DNA of 64,000 nt from Paenibacillus harenae. Lineage in GTDB: Bacteria; Bacillota; Bacilli; Paenibacillales; Paenibacillaceae. How positions within the stretch are numbered: position 1 is the stretch's first letter; every line of letters starts with the position of its first letter. This document shows, in pieces, positions 32,990 to 42,338 of the stretch. The translations under genes were made by a program, and so were the position numbers. Under the pieces are notes generated by a model, which was not told the DNA's origin, ran no database searches, and saw nothing but the letters and a program-made list of their open reading frames with translations. The stretch lies in NCBI RefSeq assembly GCF_030812415.1, contig NZ_JAUSST010000006.1, positions 186,001-250,000 on the forward strand, read 5' to 3'.

Positions 32990-33180
32990 AGCTATGTTGG
33001 ATTTTCGCAGCAACTATCTACGATTTGATCACTTCTACGAGCTATATTGGATAATGGCATTAACTTTCTCCTCTGACGCCTAGAAGTCGCCTTTTGAGAA
33101 CAAAGTTAGTGCAAAAATCCATCATAGCTTTATAACCTCGCTTTTAACGAACGAAGTTAGTGCAGAAATCCAATATAGCT
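32990..33180. repeat. structured repeat element A, copy 3 (191 bp)
   Basis: Arms at 32990-33015, 33040-33065 (forward), 33104-33129 and 33155-33180 (reverse); offsets 50, 64 and 51. The arms match the consensus of copies 1 and 2, but the sequence between arms is different, so arm sequence and spacing, not the filler, are kept. It lies 30 bp after a terminator. Confidence 0.8.
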
Positions 33181-33379
33181 AAAAAAGTAAGTAGTCGAAC
33201 TATGAATGTGACATCAAATGACACATTAAAAGAAAAATCGGTTTTCCGAACGTTTTTCGTGAAATTGAAATTAATATTTAAAGATTTTAATAAATATAGG
33301 CGAAAAAAACACCGATAGCATGCCGATTTTAGCTTCTCATGTCAGGTGTCACTCAAACTAACACTCAATGAAAATGAAG

Positions 33380-33420
33380 TTGACAATGGACTAATGCGTA
33401 AAATATTTGCATTATTACGC
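33380..33420 (+). promoter_or_regulatory. promoter and inverted repeat upstream of glutamate dehydrogenase
   Basis: TTGACA at 33380-33385 is followed at 17 bp by a poor -10 (ATATTT). GCGTAA (33396-33401) and TTACGC (33415-33420) form an inverted repeat over it that could be an operator. The AT-rich stretch 33181-33379 before it shows no gene. Confidence 0.4.
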
Positions 33421-33469
33421 TAAAAAATAGTTTCAAAAAGAGATTGAAACAGGTAAAATGAAAAAATCA

Positions 33470-33575
33470 GCGTTCAGTGCAGCTCTAATAGAGTGCCGCG
33501 CTAAAGCCGAACATTGAGAAAAACTCCTATCGGAGTACTTCGAGGATGAGCGACCGCGTTTAAGCGGAAGTTTTT
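33470..33575 (+). promoter_or_regulatory. structured leader with terminator before glutamate dehydrogenase
   Basis: Within the 5' leader: a TCAGTG (33474) ... CATTGA (33512) closing stem, a hairpin ACTCC-TATC-GGAGT (33523-33536), and CCGC-GTTTAA-GCGG (33554-33567) followed by AAGTTTTT, with outer ACTTC/GAAGT pairing. A terminator inside a leader 90 bp before a start codon is the usual plan of an attenuator or riboswitch. I do not recognise the class. Confidence 0.45.
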
Positions 33576-33662
33576 ATCGCCAATCTGAAATGATTTTCTT
33601 TACGCTTTATCGCTGTATAGCACTTAAACATTCCGATGTGGTAAGAAAAGGACGGAGACACA

Positions 33663-34922
33663 ATGACCGTAAGTATAGCTGAAGAAACGTTAAATCCGTA
33701 CAAAATCGCACAACAGCAAGTCGATGCGGCTGCTGCGCTATTGCAGCTCCCCGAGCATGTCACCAACATCCTGAAGCATCCAAAAAGAGTACTGTCGGTA
33801 AGCTTCCCGGTTCGTATGGACGATGGCTCGATTCGCGTATTCGAAGGTTATCGCTCCCAGCATAACGATGCGATCGGACCGACGAAGGGCGGCATCCGGT
33901 TCCACCCGGAAGTTACGCTTGACGAGGTGAAGGCGCTGTCGATGTGGATGAGCTTCAAATGCGGCGTAGTCGGCCTGCCGTACGGCGGCGGCAAAGGCGG
34001 CGTTATTTGCGATCCGCGCACGATGAGCAAGGGCGAGCTGGAGCGCGTAAGCCGCGCGTTCATGGAAGCCATCGCCGATTTCGTTGGCCCGGACAAAGAT
34101 ATTCCTGCGCCAGACGTGTACACGACGCCGCAAATTATGGGTTGGATGATGGATACATACAGCCGTCTTAGCGGAAAATTTTCTCCGGGCGTCATTACAG
34201 GCAAGCCGCTAATCGTCGGCGGGTCCAAAGGGCGCAACGAGGCAACGGCGCAAGGCTGCGTATACACAATCTTGGCGGCCCTTAAGGACAAAGGTCTTCC
34301 GGTGGAAGGCGCGACTGCAGCTATTCAAGGCTTCGGCAACGCCGGACGCATTGCCGCCCGCTTGCTTAGCGAGGCAGGCTGCAAGATCGTGGCGGTCAGC
34401 GATTCCAAGGGCGGTATCTACAACGCGGCCGGGCTTGACGTGGAGCTGATCGGGCAACTGAAGGATACGGCTTCCATTGCCGATTACGGCAAGCAATATT
34501 CGATTTCGAATGAACAGCTGCTGGAGCTGGATGTCGATATTCTCGTTCCTGCTGCGCTCGAGAACGTCATTACGGCAGTGAATGCCGACCGCATTCAGGC
34601 GAAGATCATAGCCGAAGCGGCTAACGGCCCAACGACACCGGAAGCGGATCGCGTCCTGGCTGCCAAAGGCATTACGGTCATTCCCGACGTGCTTGCGAAT
34701 GCGGGCGGCGTAACGGTATCTTATTTCGAATGGGTTCAAAACTTGATGCATTACTACTGGAGCGAAGCCGAGGTGCTGGAGAAACTGGAGACGAATATGA
34801 TCCAGTCTTACGTCGCGGTTCGCGATTTGGCTGCGGAGCACAAGACCGACTTGCGTACGGCGGCTTACATGATTTCGATTAAGCGGATTGCAGCGGCGAT
34901 GGAAGCGCGCGGCTGGATCTAA
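33663..34922 (+). CDS. gudB: NAD-type glutamate dehydrogenase
   Basis: The 419-residue protein is a hexameric-class Glu/Leu/Phe/Val dehydrogenase. GPTKGGIRFHPEV, MWMSFKCGVVGLPYGGGKGG (with the catalytic Lys111) and PAPDVYTTPQIMGWM form the glutamate site; IQGFGNAGRIAARL binds the cofactor. It interconverts glutamate and 2-oxoglutarate plus ammonia. It resembles Bacillus RocG/GudB. GGACGGAG lies 5 nt before the ATG. It is followed by ddh after 35 bp, probably one transcript, and preceded by a long leader with a terminator-like hairpin. Confidence 0.93.
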   Translation: MTVSIAEETLNPYKIAQQQVDAAAALLQLPEHVTNILKHPKRVLSVSFPVRMDDGSIRVFEGYRSQHNDAIGPTKGGIRFHPEVTLDEVKALSMWMSFKCGVVGLPYGGGKGGVICDPRTMSKGELERVSRAFMEAIADFVGPDKDIPAPDVYTTPQIMGWMMDTYSRLSGKFSPGVITGKPLIVGGSKGRNEATAQGCVYTILAALKDKGLPVEGATAAIQGFGNAGRIAARLLSEAGCKIVAVSDSKGGIYNAAGLDVELIGQLKDTASIADYGKQYSISNEQLLELDVDILVPAALENVITAVNADRIQAKIIAEAANGPTTPEADRVLAAKGITVIPDVLANAGGVTVSYFEWVQNLMHYYWSEAEVLEKLETNMIQSYVAVRDLAAEHKTDLRTAAYMISIKRIAAAMEARGWI

Positions 34923-34957
34923 CGATAGCACTTATATAATGAAGAGGTGAAGGCATC

Positions 34958-35935
34958 ATGAAACAACAGATCCGAATTGGGATTGTAGGCTACGGCAACT
35001 TGGGTCGCGGCGTAGAGATGGCTATTAAACAAAACCCGGACATGCGACTTGACGGTATTTTTACGCGACGCGACCCGGCAACGATTCCTTCCGAGGCAAA
35101 AGCGTACTATATCGATGAGGCGGAGAAGCTGGCAGGCGAATTCGACGTTATGATTCTGTGCGGCGGATCGGCTACCGATCTTCCGGAGCAAGGGCCGCAA
35201 TTCGCCCGTCTGTTCCATACGGTCGACAGTTTCGATACGCATGCGCGCATTCCGGAGTACTTCGAACAGGTCGATTCGATCGCCAGCGCGAGCGGCAAAG
35301 TCAGTGTGATCTCGACCGGCTGGGATCCAGGTTTGTTCTCGCTGAACCGCCTGCTGGCCGAATCGATTCTGCCGGAGGGCAAGGAGTATACGTTCTGGGG
35401 CAAAGGCGTCAGCCAAGGCCATTCCGATGCGATTCGCCGCGTAAAGGGCGTCAAGCATGGCGTGCAGTACACGATTCCGAGCGAGGAAGCGGTGGGCCGG
35501 GTACGCAGCGGCGAAAATCCGGAGCTCGCTACACGCGAGAAGCATTTGCGCGAGTGTTATATCGTAGCGGATGAAGGCGCGGATCAAGCGGCGATTGCCG
35601 AGGAGATTCGTACGATGCCGAACTATTTTGCCGACTATAATACGACGGTTCGCTTTATCGACGAAGCGACGATGAAGGCGGAGCATTCGACGATGCCCCA
35701 CGGCGGCATGGTGCTTCGCAGCGGCAAGACGGGCGAGAACAGTACGCAAATTATCGAGTTCGGCTTGAAGCTGGACAGCAATCCGGAATTTACGGCTAGC
35801 GTGCTCGTTGCTTATGCGCGGGCGGTGTACAAGCTTGCCTCCGAAGGTCAAGCAGGGGCAAAGACGGTATTCGATGTTCCGTTCGCTTATTTGTCGCCGA
35901 AGTCCGGAGCGGAGCTGCGCAAGGAACTGCTGTAA
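34958..35935 (+). CDS. ddh: meso-diaminopimelate D-dehydrogenase
   Basis: The 325-residue protein has the N-terminal dinucleotide fold IGIVGYGNLGRGVE and the Ddh signature sequences ILCGGSATDLPEQGP, STGWDPGLFSLNRLL and GKGVSQGHSDAIRR. It makes meso-diaminopimelate in one step from tetrahydrodipicolinate with NADPH and ammonia, feeding cell wall and lysine synthesis. GAAGAGGTG precedes the ATG. It is the second gene after glutamate dehydrogenase; both consume or release ammonia, which may explain the pairing. An intrinsic terminator follows. Confidence 0.93.
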   Translation: MKQQIRIGIVGYGNLGRGVEMAIKQNPDMRLDGIFTRRDPATIPSEAKAYYIDEAEKLAGEFDVMILCGGSATDLPEQGPQFARLFHTVDSFDTHARIPEYFEQVDSIASASGKVSVISTGWDPGLFSLNRLLAESILPEGKEYTFWGKGVSQGHSDAIRRVKGVKHGVQYTIPSEEAVGRVRSGENPELATREKHLRECYIVADEGADQAAIAEEIRTMPNYFADYNTTVRFIDEATMKAEHSTMPHGGMVLRSGKTGENSTQIIEFGLKLDSNPEFTASVLVAYARAVYKLASEGQAGAKTVFDVPFAYLSPKSGAELRKELL

Positions 35936-35957
35936 TATTATATAGGAAGAAACAAAG

Positions 35958-35997
35958 CGATTCGGAGGGCGGCTATGTCCCTCCGGATCGTTTTTTT
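35958..35997 (+). terminator. terminator of the gudB-ddh unit
   Basis: CGATTCGGAGGG (35958-35969) and CCCTCCGGATCG (35979-35990), one mismatch, followed by seven T. Confidence 0.85.
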
Positions 35998-36228
35998 GTA
36001 TATGCTGCTAATGGATGGACATTGAATCCGTCATTCGCGCCATAATATAACCGGGGTCTGGAAGTATTTACAATAACTCTATATCTTGCTTACATAGGCT
36101 TAATAGTCGACTTGTACGATTAACTTTGACCTAGGATACGCTCGGATCGAATCATATAGTCATGAAGGAACGCCAAGCGAAAAATCGGATAGGTACAATG
36201 GGATCGCGAGATCGTAGGAGGAACTATT

Positions 36229-39189
36229 GTGAGCTTCGTACGCAATACTAATAGCAAAAGTATCCGCAAAGCACTGCAGCTTGCGGCTGCAGGACTTATG
36301 GCGTTCACTGTAATCGGCCCCGTTAACCTGAATAAGGCGGAAGCGGCCGTATCAACGTTCTCGATGGAGAAAATCGCGGGTTATGACAGCGGAGCCGGCT
36401 ACCTGAATGCGGGTACGGAAATCGTCGTATACGACCCGGAAGGCAAACGCGCATACTCGACCAACTCGGCCGAGAAAGCGATCGATATTATCGATCTCTC
36501 CAAGCTCGGTCAGGAAGAGACGATTGAACGAGTCGGCCGCGTAACGGTTGATAGTTTCAACATTGGAGGCTTTACTCCGGATGGAATAACAAGTGTGGCC
36601 GTTCATCCATCGGGTGATTATATTGCGGCATCCGTGCCTGCAAGCCCGAGGACCGACCCGGGCAAAGTCGTGTTCATGGATATGGACGGCACTCCGATTA
36701 CCTCGGTTACGGTAGGCTCGCTGCCCGATATGCTGACGTTCTCGCCGGACGGCAAGCAATTGTTGGTCGCCAACGAAGGTGAGCCGGACACGAACTATAC
36801 GCCTGACCCTGAAGGCTCGGTGTCCATTATCGACGTGACAGGCGAAGTCGCTTCATTGACGGATGAGAACGTAGCGACGGCAGGCTTCGGCAATGTTACG
36901 ATTCCCGAGGACGTGCGGATCTTCGGACCAGGATCCAGTGCAGCGCAAGACTTGGAGCCCGAATATATCGTAGTGTCGGCTGACAGCAAGAAAGCATACG
37001 TATCGTTGCAAGAAAACAACGCAATGGCAGAGGTCGATCTGACGTCGAAGCAAGTGACGAGCGTCCACGCTTTAGGTTTCAAAGATCATTCTTTGCCGGG
37101 CAACGGCTTCGATGCGTCGGATAGAGACAGCATTATCGATATTAAGCCGCAGCCTGTACTAGGCATGTATTTGCCGGACGGGATGGCGATTACGGGCTAT
37201 GGCGGCAAGTCGTACATTTTGACAGCTAACGAAGGCGACGACCGGGATTATGACGCTTTCAGCGAGAAGAAGAGAATCAAGTCGATCAAAGACAGCATCC
37301 AGCTTAATAAAGCCTATTATGAAGGCTTCACGCAAGCGGAATTGGATGCGTTTAGGACAAACAACGCTTTCGGCGCGGACAATCTGCTGGGTAGGTTGAA
37401 CGTATCGAACGTGGACGGCCTGAATAACGGTGTCTACGACAGGCTCTATAGTTACGGCGCTCGTTCGTTCTCCGTATGGGACGCCTCGACAGGTGAGCTC
37501 GTATTCGATAGCGGCGATCAGTTCGAGCAATTAACGAAGGATTTGCCTTACTTTAACGCAGATAACGAAGAGAGCAACGATAAGGACGTACGAAGCGCGG
37601 CGAAAGGCCCTGAACCTGAATATGTAGAAGTCGGCAAAGTCGAAGGCAAAACATATGCGTTCATCGGCCTTGAGCGGATCAGCGGCGTGATGGTTTACGA
37701 CATTACGAATCCGAAGAAACCGACTTTCGTGACTTATATTACATCCCGTGTGGATGGCAATATCGAAGCGAATGAAGCAGGCGATATCGCGCCGGAAGGC
37801 TTGAAATTCGTGCCTGCCGCGAAGAGCCCGACGGGCAAGGCGCTGCTGCTGGCGGCGCATGAGGTGTCCGGTACCGTTGCGGTGTACGAGATTACAGCGC
37901 CGAAGCAGCCGAGTACGCCAACCGTACCGGAGGCAACGCCGGAGCCTAGCCCAAGCGCGACGCCGGAGCCGACACCAACCCCAACGCCAGAGGCTAAGCC
38001 AGGCGAATTGAACGTTACGGCAGAGCAATTCGCAAATAAGCTGAAGGAGCTTCCTGCGGGCACGAATGAACTTGCGTTCGATGCGGGTGCACCTGGCAAT
38101 AACGGTATCTCGGTCGTGTTGCCAGCTAGCGTGAAAGCAGCGGCAGCTTCGAATCCGGACTTAACGATCGTCATTGAGGGCGATAACGTCAGCTACGAGC
38201 TTCCGCTCTCGGCGATCGACTGGAACGAGATCAGCAAGCAGCTAGGAGCCGAAGCGATTAGGCTTCGTGTATCCATCAATCCTGCGAATGGCGGTACGAG
38301 CGAGCAGATCGAACAGGCGGCTGCAAGCCAAAATGTTGATTTGCTCGCGGGTGCACTGGAGTTCACATTGGTAGCGGAAGGTGCTGACGGCACCAAGTAT
38401 ACGATCGCATCGTTCGGAGAAACGTATAATGACCGTACGATTACATTAAAGGGTACTTCGGTTAACGGAAATACGGCAACAGCCGTCCGCTTCGATGAAG
38501 CGACAGGCCGACTCGCATTCGTGCCGTCAACATTCGTGGCGGTTGGCGGGGATACGACGGTTAACATGAAACGCAACGGCAATAGCGCATACACGGTCAT
38601 TAACGGAAGCAGAACGTTCGACGACGTATCCTCCCACTGGGCGAAATCGGCGATTGAATCGCTCGCATCGAAGCTCATTGTGAGCGGTGTGGACGAGAAC
38701 CGTTTTGACCCGAATCAAAATATTACGCGTGCCGAGTTCACGGCTATCATCGTTCGTTCCCTTGGTTTGAACGAAGTCGCTGCCGGCGGCCAATTCTCCG
38801 ATGTCTCGGCGAGCAAATGGTATGCGCCTGCGATCGAAACCGCTATACAAGCGGGTCTAATCGGCGGCTATGAAGATGGTACCTTCCGTCCGGATCAGAC
38901 GATAACGAGACAAGAGATTGCTTCGATTCTGCTAAAAGCCGTTCGTTTCGCGGATGCGGACGCAGCGGCAACGATTGCGGCGAAAGCAAACGCAACAAAT
39001 TCGTTGTCTGCCATCAAGGATGCAGGGACGGTAGCGGCTTGGGCGAAGACGGCAGTAGCCGAAGCGCTCGCTGCGGGCATCGTGGAAGGCAAGACTGACG
39101 ATATGTTTGCTCCTGCTGCGAAGGCTACTCGCGCGGAAGCGGTGACGATGCTGCAACGTACGCTTAAGCTGATTGGATTTATTGACTAA
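36229..39189 (+). CDS. choice-of-anchor I beta-propeller surface protein with three SLH domains
   Basis: The 986-residue protein has a signal peptide (cleavage near AEAA, residue 40), a ~520-residue choice-of-anchor I / YVTN-like propeller (EIVVYDPEGKRAYSTNSAEK, TFSPDGKQLLVANEGEPDTN), a Pro/Thr/Glu linker at about 563-590, a ~200-residue beta-rich domain common before SLH domains, and three SLH repeats (FDDVSSHWAKSAIESLASK; FSDVSASKWYAPAIETAIQ; the third diverged) that bind pyruvylated wall polymer. It should sit on the cell surface. Start is GTG after AGGAGG. Enzymatic activity is unproven; related propellers occur with phosphatases. Confidence 0.88.
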   Translation: MSFVRNTNSKSIRKALQLAAAGLMAFTVIGPVNLNKAEAAVSTFSMEKIAGYDSGAGYLNAGTEIVVYDPEGKRAYSTNSAEKAIDIIDLSKLGQEETIERVGRVTVDSFNIGGFTPDGITSVAVHPSGDYIAASVPASPRTDPGKVVFMDMDGTPITSVTVGSLPDMLTFSPDGKQLLVANEGEPDTNYTPDPEGSVSIIDVTGEVASLTDENVATAGFGNVTIPEDVRIFGPGSSAAQDLEPEYIVVSADSKKAYVSLQENNAMAEVDLTSKQVTSVHALGFKDHSLPGNGFDASDRDSIIDIKPQPVLGMYLPDGMAITGYGGKSYILTANEGDDRDYDAFSEKKRIKSIKDSIQLNKAYYEGFTQAELDAFRTNNAFGADNLLGRLNVSNVDGLNNGVYDRLYSYGARSFSVWDASTGELVFDSGDQFEQLTKDLPYFNADNEESNDKDVRSAAKGPEPEYVEVGKVEGKTYAFIGLERISGVMVYDITNPKKPTFVTYITSRVDGNIEANEAGDIAPEGLKFVPAAKSPTGKALLLAAHEVSGTVAVYEITAPKQPSTPTVPEATPEPSPSATPEPTPTPTPEAKPGELNVTAEQFANKLKELPAGTNELAFDAGAPGNNGISVVLPASVKAAAASNPDLTIVIEGDNVSYELPLSAIDWNEISKQLGAEAIRLRVSINPANGGTSEQIEQAAASQNVDLLAGALEFTLVAEGADGTKYTIASFGETYNDRTITLKGTSVNGNTATAVRFDEATGRLAFVPSTFVAVGGDTTVNMKRNGNSAYTVINGSRTFDDVSSHWAKSAIESLASKLIVSGVDENRFDPNQNITRAEFTAIIVRSLGLNEVAAGGQFSDVSASKWYAPAIETAIQAGLIGGYEDGTFRPDQTITRQEIASILLKAVRFADADAAATIAAKANATNSLSAIKDAGTVAAWAKTAVAEALAAGIVEGKTDDMFAPAAKATRAEAVTMLQRTLKLIGFID

Positions 39190-39220
39190 ACGACAATAGC
39201 ATCATACTAGATACAAACGA

Positions 39221-39274
39221 GACTCGGGCATCCCGGCAGGCGAATCAAGCTTGCCGAGGTGCTCGGGTCTTTTT
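39221..39274 (+). terminator. terminator of the SLH protein gene
   Basis: GACTCGGGCA...CGGCA pairs with TGCCG...TGCTCGGGTC over a long stem with G-U pairs, followed by TTTTT. Confidence 0.7.
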
Positions 39275-39344
39275 GAGCATGCCCGAAACAAATTTATGAA
39301 GAGGCTCGTTTATGTAGTTAAAGAAAAGAAGGGGATAACCATCT

Positions 39345-39935
39345 ATGGACATGCTGCGTCGAAAGCTTTATTTTATACGAGGTTGTATCGCAATGATCGC
39401 TCTCTGTAGTCTTCTAACCGCTTGCACGAATAATACGGGCGGGGAGCGGCCTGTGCCAACTGAATCACCGACCGTCTCTCCGGCGCCTACCCTTAGTCCG
39501 GAGGAAATCGAGGCCGCGCTCGACCCGGATAACCCCGCTTATAACAAGCTGATTATATTTGAGCCGTCCGAAAGCGAGGTGCATGAGTTCCAAAAGGACA
39601 AGAAGCTTACCTTCACGCTAACGAAAAAGGTTCTAAAGCCCGCAGAAGAAATACACTACTTCATTACGAACTCTACCAAGCATGAATTGCGGTTCGGGGA
39701 TGATTTTACATTGGAGAAGTCCGTTGACGGCGTCTGGCATAGGGCTGGATATAAAATGATGATGTTTAATTCGATCGGTTATATGGTAAGTACCGGCGGA
39801 TCCTTCGAAGGGGTCATTCCGTTAACGAGGGAGCTCCCGGCTGGTACTTACCGACTGGTAAAAGAAGTATCGTTGGAAGATGCTCCGAAGCAGGAGAAGA
39901 TCGCGCTCATTAGCGGCGATTTCCAAATTGAGTGA
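39345..39935 (+). CDS. lipoprotein with Ig-like fold domain
   Basis: The 196-residue protein has a lipoprotein signal (SLLTACTNN, Cys27), a Pro/Ser/Thr linker, and one beta-sandwich domain with IHYFITNSTKHELRFGDDFT, SFEGVIPLTRELPAGTYRLV and a final strand; this resembles the bacterial Ig-like Big_14 family, function unknown. AAGGGGA lies 9 nt before the ATG at 39345; a second ATG is at 39351. No partner is evident. Confidence 0.75.
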   Translation: MDMLRRKLYFIRGCIAMIALCSLLTACTNNTGGERPVPTESPTVSPAPTLSPEEIEAALDPDNPAYNKLIIFEPSESEVHEFQKDKKLTFTLTKKVLKPAEEIHYFITNSTKHELRFGDDFTLEKSVDGVWHRAGYKMMMFNSIGYMVSTGGSFEGVIPLTRELPAGTYRLVKEVSLEDAPKQEKIALISGDFQIE

Positions 39936-40030
39936 GGGTAGGAAACAAAAAAATGCGGACAAACCTGCATCAATCCGATATAATCGTCTAAGTCGATAAT
40001 AAGTTCAACTGGAAATTGAGGTGCAGTGAC

Positions 40031-41215
40031 TTGCAGCAAAGGTATGACCAATTGGATTCGCTTAGAGGGTTGGCCGCATTGGCCGTTATGATCGGACATT
40101 TCTTCCTGGTGTTCATGCCTATGGCTCAGAATACATCAAGCATGGGCTTTCTTGAGTATCCGCTAAATGTGTTGAAATATTCACCGCTGCATGCGTTCTG
40201 GGGCGGCCATGAAGCCGTTATTATGTTCTTCCTGCTTAGCGGCTTCGTACTGTCGCTGCCATTCTATAGCAACAAACAGCAATCGTACGTCAAATATGTC
40301 GTTAAGCGGATTTGCCGAATCTATCTGCCGTTCGTGGCTGCGTTACTTATCGCGATACTGTTCCGGGAAGCTGTGTTTATGCATAAGCTGACGGATTTGA
40401 CGCCTTACTTCAATAGCCTATGGACGAGGTCGCCGGACTTTGCGTCGATCGGCGATCATTTGCGGTTCATTACGAACTACAATACGACCAAATACAATCC
40501 GATCATATGGACGCTTGTCCATGAGATGCGCATCTCGCTGCTATTCCCATTTGCAATGATATTAGTGGCAAAATGGGGCTGGAAGGCCGGCGTGCCGCTT
40601 GCGATCGGGCTCTCGCTGCTTAGCAGCTATTTGCTCGGCGTCATTGAGACGCGCTATACAACCAACTATGTCATCTCGCTGCACTACGCTTCCTTCTTCG
40701 TCGTTGGGGCGCTACTGGCCCAATATAGAGAAAATCTGAAGCAGCTATATAGCCGCTTTAACGGCTGGCTGATTGCAGTCCTAATGATTGCGGCGTTATT
40801 CAGCTATTCGTACAAATGGGTTATTTACGGCAAATCGTTCGCCAAACATATTACGGAGCTGCGAGGTGATTGGCTGATCGCCATAGGCGCATCCGTATTC
40901 ATTGTGGCGGCCATGTCATCGGCCCGCGCATTGAAGCTGCTTCATCAAAAACCGCTGCTTTTCCTTGGCAAAATCTCATACAGCCTCTACCTATACCATA
41001 TGATTATTTTACTGACGTTATTGCATAGGCTGAACGGGACGTTGGATACGGCGTTTATCGCGATGATCGCTTTCGTCGTTTCATTCGGAGCTGCAGCAGC
41101 CAGCTATTACTACGTGGAGCTGCCTTCGATCAGGCTCGGCAGGCTGCTCACCAGTTCGCGGAAGCCGAAGCAGACACCGCTGTCCGCGAAAGGCAAGACA
41201 TCGGCAAGCATGTAA
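40031..41215 (+). CDS. acyltransferase 3 family membrane protein
   Basis: The 394-residue protein has about ten membrane helices with the family marks LDSLRGLAALAVMIGHFF (conserved His) and AVIMFFLLSGFVLS, and SYSLYLYHMIILL near the end. Such proteins, including OatA-like ones, acylate sugars or wall polymers at the outer membrane face. The TTG start at 40031 is preferred because GAGGTG lies 7 nt before it. The exact acceptor is unknown. Confidence 0.85.
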   Translation: MQQRYDQLDSLRGLAALAVMIGHFFLVFMPMAQNTSSMGFLEYPLNVLKYSPLHAFWGGHEAVIMFFLLSGFVLSLPFYSNKQQSYVKYVVKRICRIYLPFVAALLIAILFREAVFMHKLTDLTPYFNSLWTRSPDFASIGDHLRFITNYNTTKYNPIIWTLVHEMRISLLFPFAMILVAKWGWKAGVPLAIGLSLLSSYLLGVIETRYTTNYVISLHYASFFVVGALLAQYRENLKQLYSRFNGWLIAVLMIAALFSYSYKWVIYGKSFAKHITELRGDWLIAIGASVFIVAAMSSARALKLLHQKPLLFLGKISYSLYLYHMIILLTLLHRLNGTLDTAFIAMIAFVVSFGAAAASYYYVELPSIRLGRLLTSSRKPKQTPLSAKGKTSASM

Positions 41216-41226
41216 CAAATCATATG

Positions 41227-41261
41227 AAAGCCGTCCTCCGATAAAGGGGACGGCTTTTTTG
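41227..41261 (+). terminator. terminator of the acyltransferase gene
   Basis: AAAGCCGTCC (41227-41236) and GGACGGCTTT (41248-41257) with a T-run. Confidence 0.85.
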
Positions 41262-41283
41262 TTAGCCTTGCTGCTGCTCCCGC

Positions 41284-42168
41284 TTAACCGTGCGAGAACT
41301 GCTGGCGGTATTTGCGAGGGGAGATGCCCTCGTATTTGGCGAAGCAGGAGGTGAAGTAGGCGGCGTGGTTAAAGCCGACCTCCTCTGCTATGCGCGCCAC
41401 GGCAAGGTCGGTCTGCAGCAGCAGCAGCTTCGCTTGCTCGATTCGGAATCGCAGCAAATAGTCGAAGGGCGCGCAGCCGAATTCCTTCTGCATGCAGCGT
41501 GCGATATAGACCGGGTGGAAGTTGATGCTCTCGCCGAGCTGCTGCGCCGTAATGTCCGAACGGTAGTGAGCCCGAAGGTAAGAAGCGGCTTTCTCCGCGC
41601 AGAGCGCCTGGGGAGACGGGCCGCTTATTTCGATCGACGCCGACAAGTGCTCGATGACTTCTTGGAAAATAAGCTGCTGCTTCCAACGGACGCTTGGAAT
41701 ATGATCGTTCGTATTAAGCTGGACAAGCCGCTGCAGCGAGTTCGCCATTTTCGTAGGCTGAAGCAGTTTCGTGAATTGCGGCAGCTGCTTGACGAAGGTT
41801 TTCGTAGTATAAATATTGGTTGTATGCACCGACATCGCCGGACTGTCTTCCGTTGGTCTCTCAAGCGCATGTTCGGCCACGCTCCAGTCCCCCGTCGTTT
41901 GAAAATGAATCCAGTAATACGTCGTCTGCCCCTTGTTCGCGTTCGTCGAGTAATGGTGGGCATCAGGCCGCAGAATGAGCGCATGTCCGGGTTCGACATC
42001 GTAATGACGATCCTCTTCCCCCATATAGAGGCAACCGTCCGTAACGATAAGCAGATCAAACACGCCGATGTTGCGTCTGCTTGGATGTTTGCGTCCCCCG
42101 GGAGCAACGGCCAGACCGCCTGTTATGTAATGAGGGAGCGGAGGAATGGTCATACGAATAAGCGGCAT
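41284..42168 (-). CDS. AraC-family regulator with cupin sensor
   Basis: The 294-residue protein has an N-terminal cupin half (LLIVTDGCLYMGEED, VEPGHALILRPDAHHY) and a C-terminal pair of helix-turn-helices (ITAQQLGESINFHPVYIARC; ARIAEEVGFNHAAYFTSCF with the P-R-K-Y-R-Q end). These regulators usually control sugar-use genes. GGAGGA lies 10 nt before the ATG. It diverges from the MATE gene over 170 bp, which is the only obvious local target, but the true target is unknown. Confidence 0.9.
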   Translation of the reverse strand: MPLIRMTIPPLPHYITGGLAVAPGGRKHPSRRNIGVFDLLIVTDGCLYMGEEDRHYDVEPGHALILRPDAHHYSTNANKGQTTYYWIHFQTTGDWSVAEHALERPTEDSPAMSVHTTNIYTTKTFVKQLPQFTKLLQPTKMANSLQRLVQLNTNDHIPSVRWKQQLIFQEVIEHLSASIEISGPSPQALCAEKAASYLRAHYRSDITAQQLGESINFHPVYIARCMQKEFGCAPFDYLLRFRIEQAKLLLLQTDLAVARIAEEVGFNHAAYFTSCFAKYEGISPRKYRQQFSHG

Positions 42169-42338
42169 AAGGGGACAATCCTCCTTTTATCGATAAGCAT
42201 CGAGGTTTGAATTTTTAAAGTTTCGGTTGTAAAACTGATACATCAAGCTCAGTATAGCATCTATAATTTGAAAAGACGACGGTTGAGACAGACGAGGATG
42301 AGACCGCGGAAGGGCGGCTCGCGCAGGGGGATTATAGG

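Noticed and set aside
33181..33379. Possible small gene in the AT-rich stretch before glutamate dehydrogenase
   Set aside because: No frame with a ribosome site; the sequence looks like regulatory AT-rich DNA.
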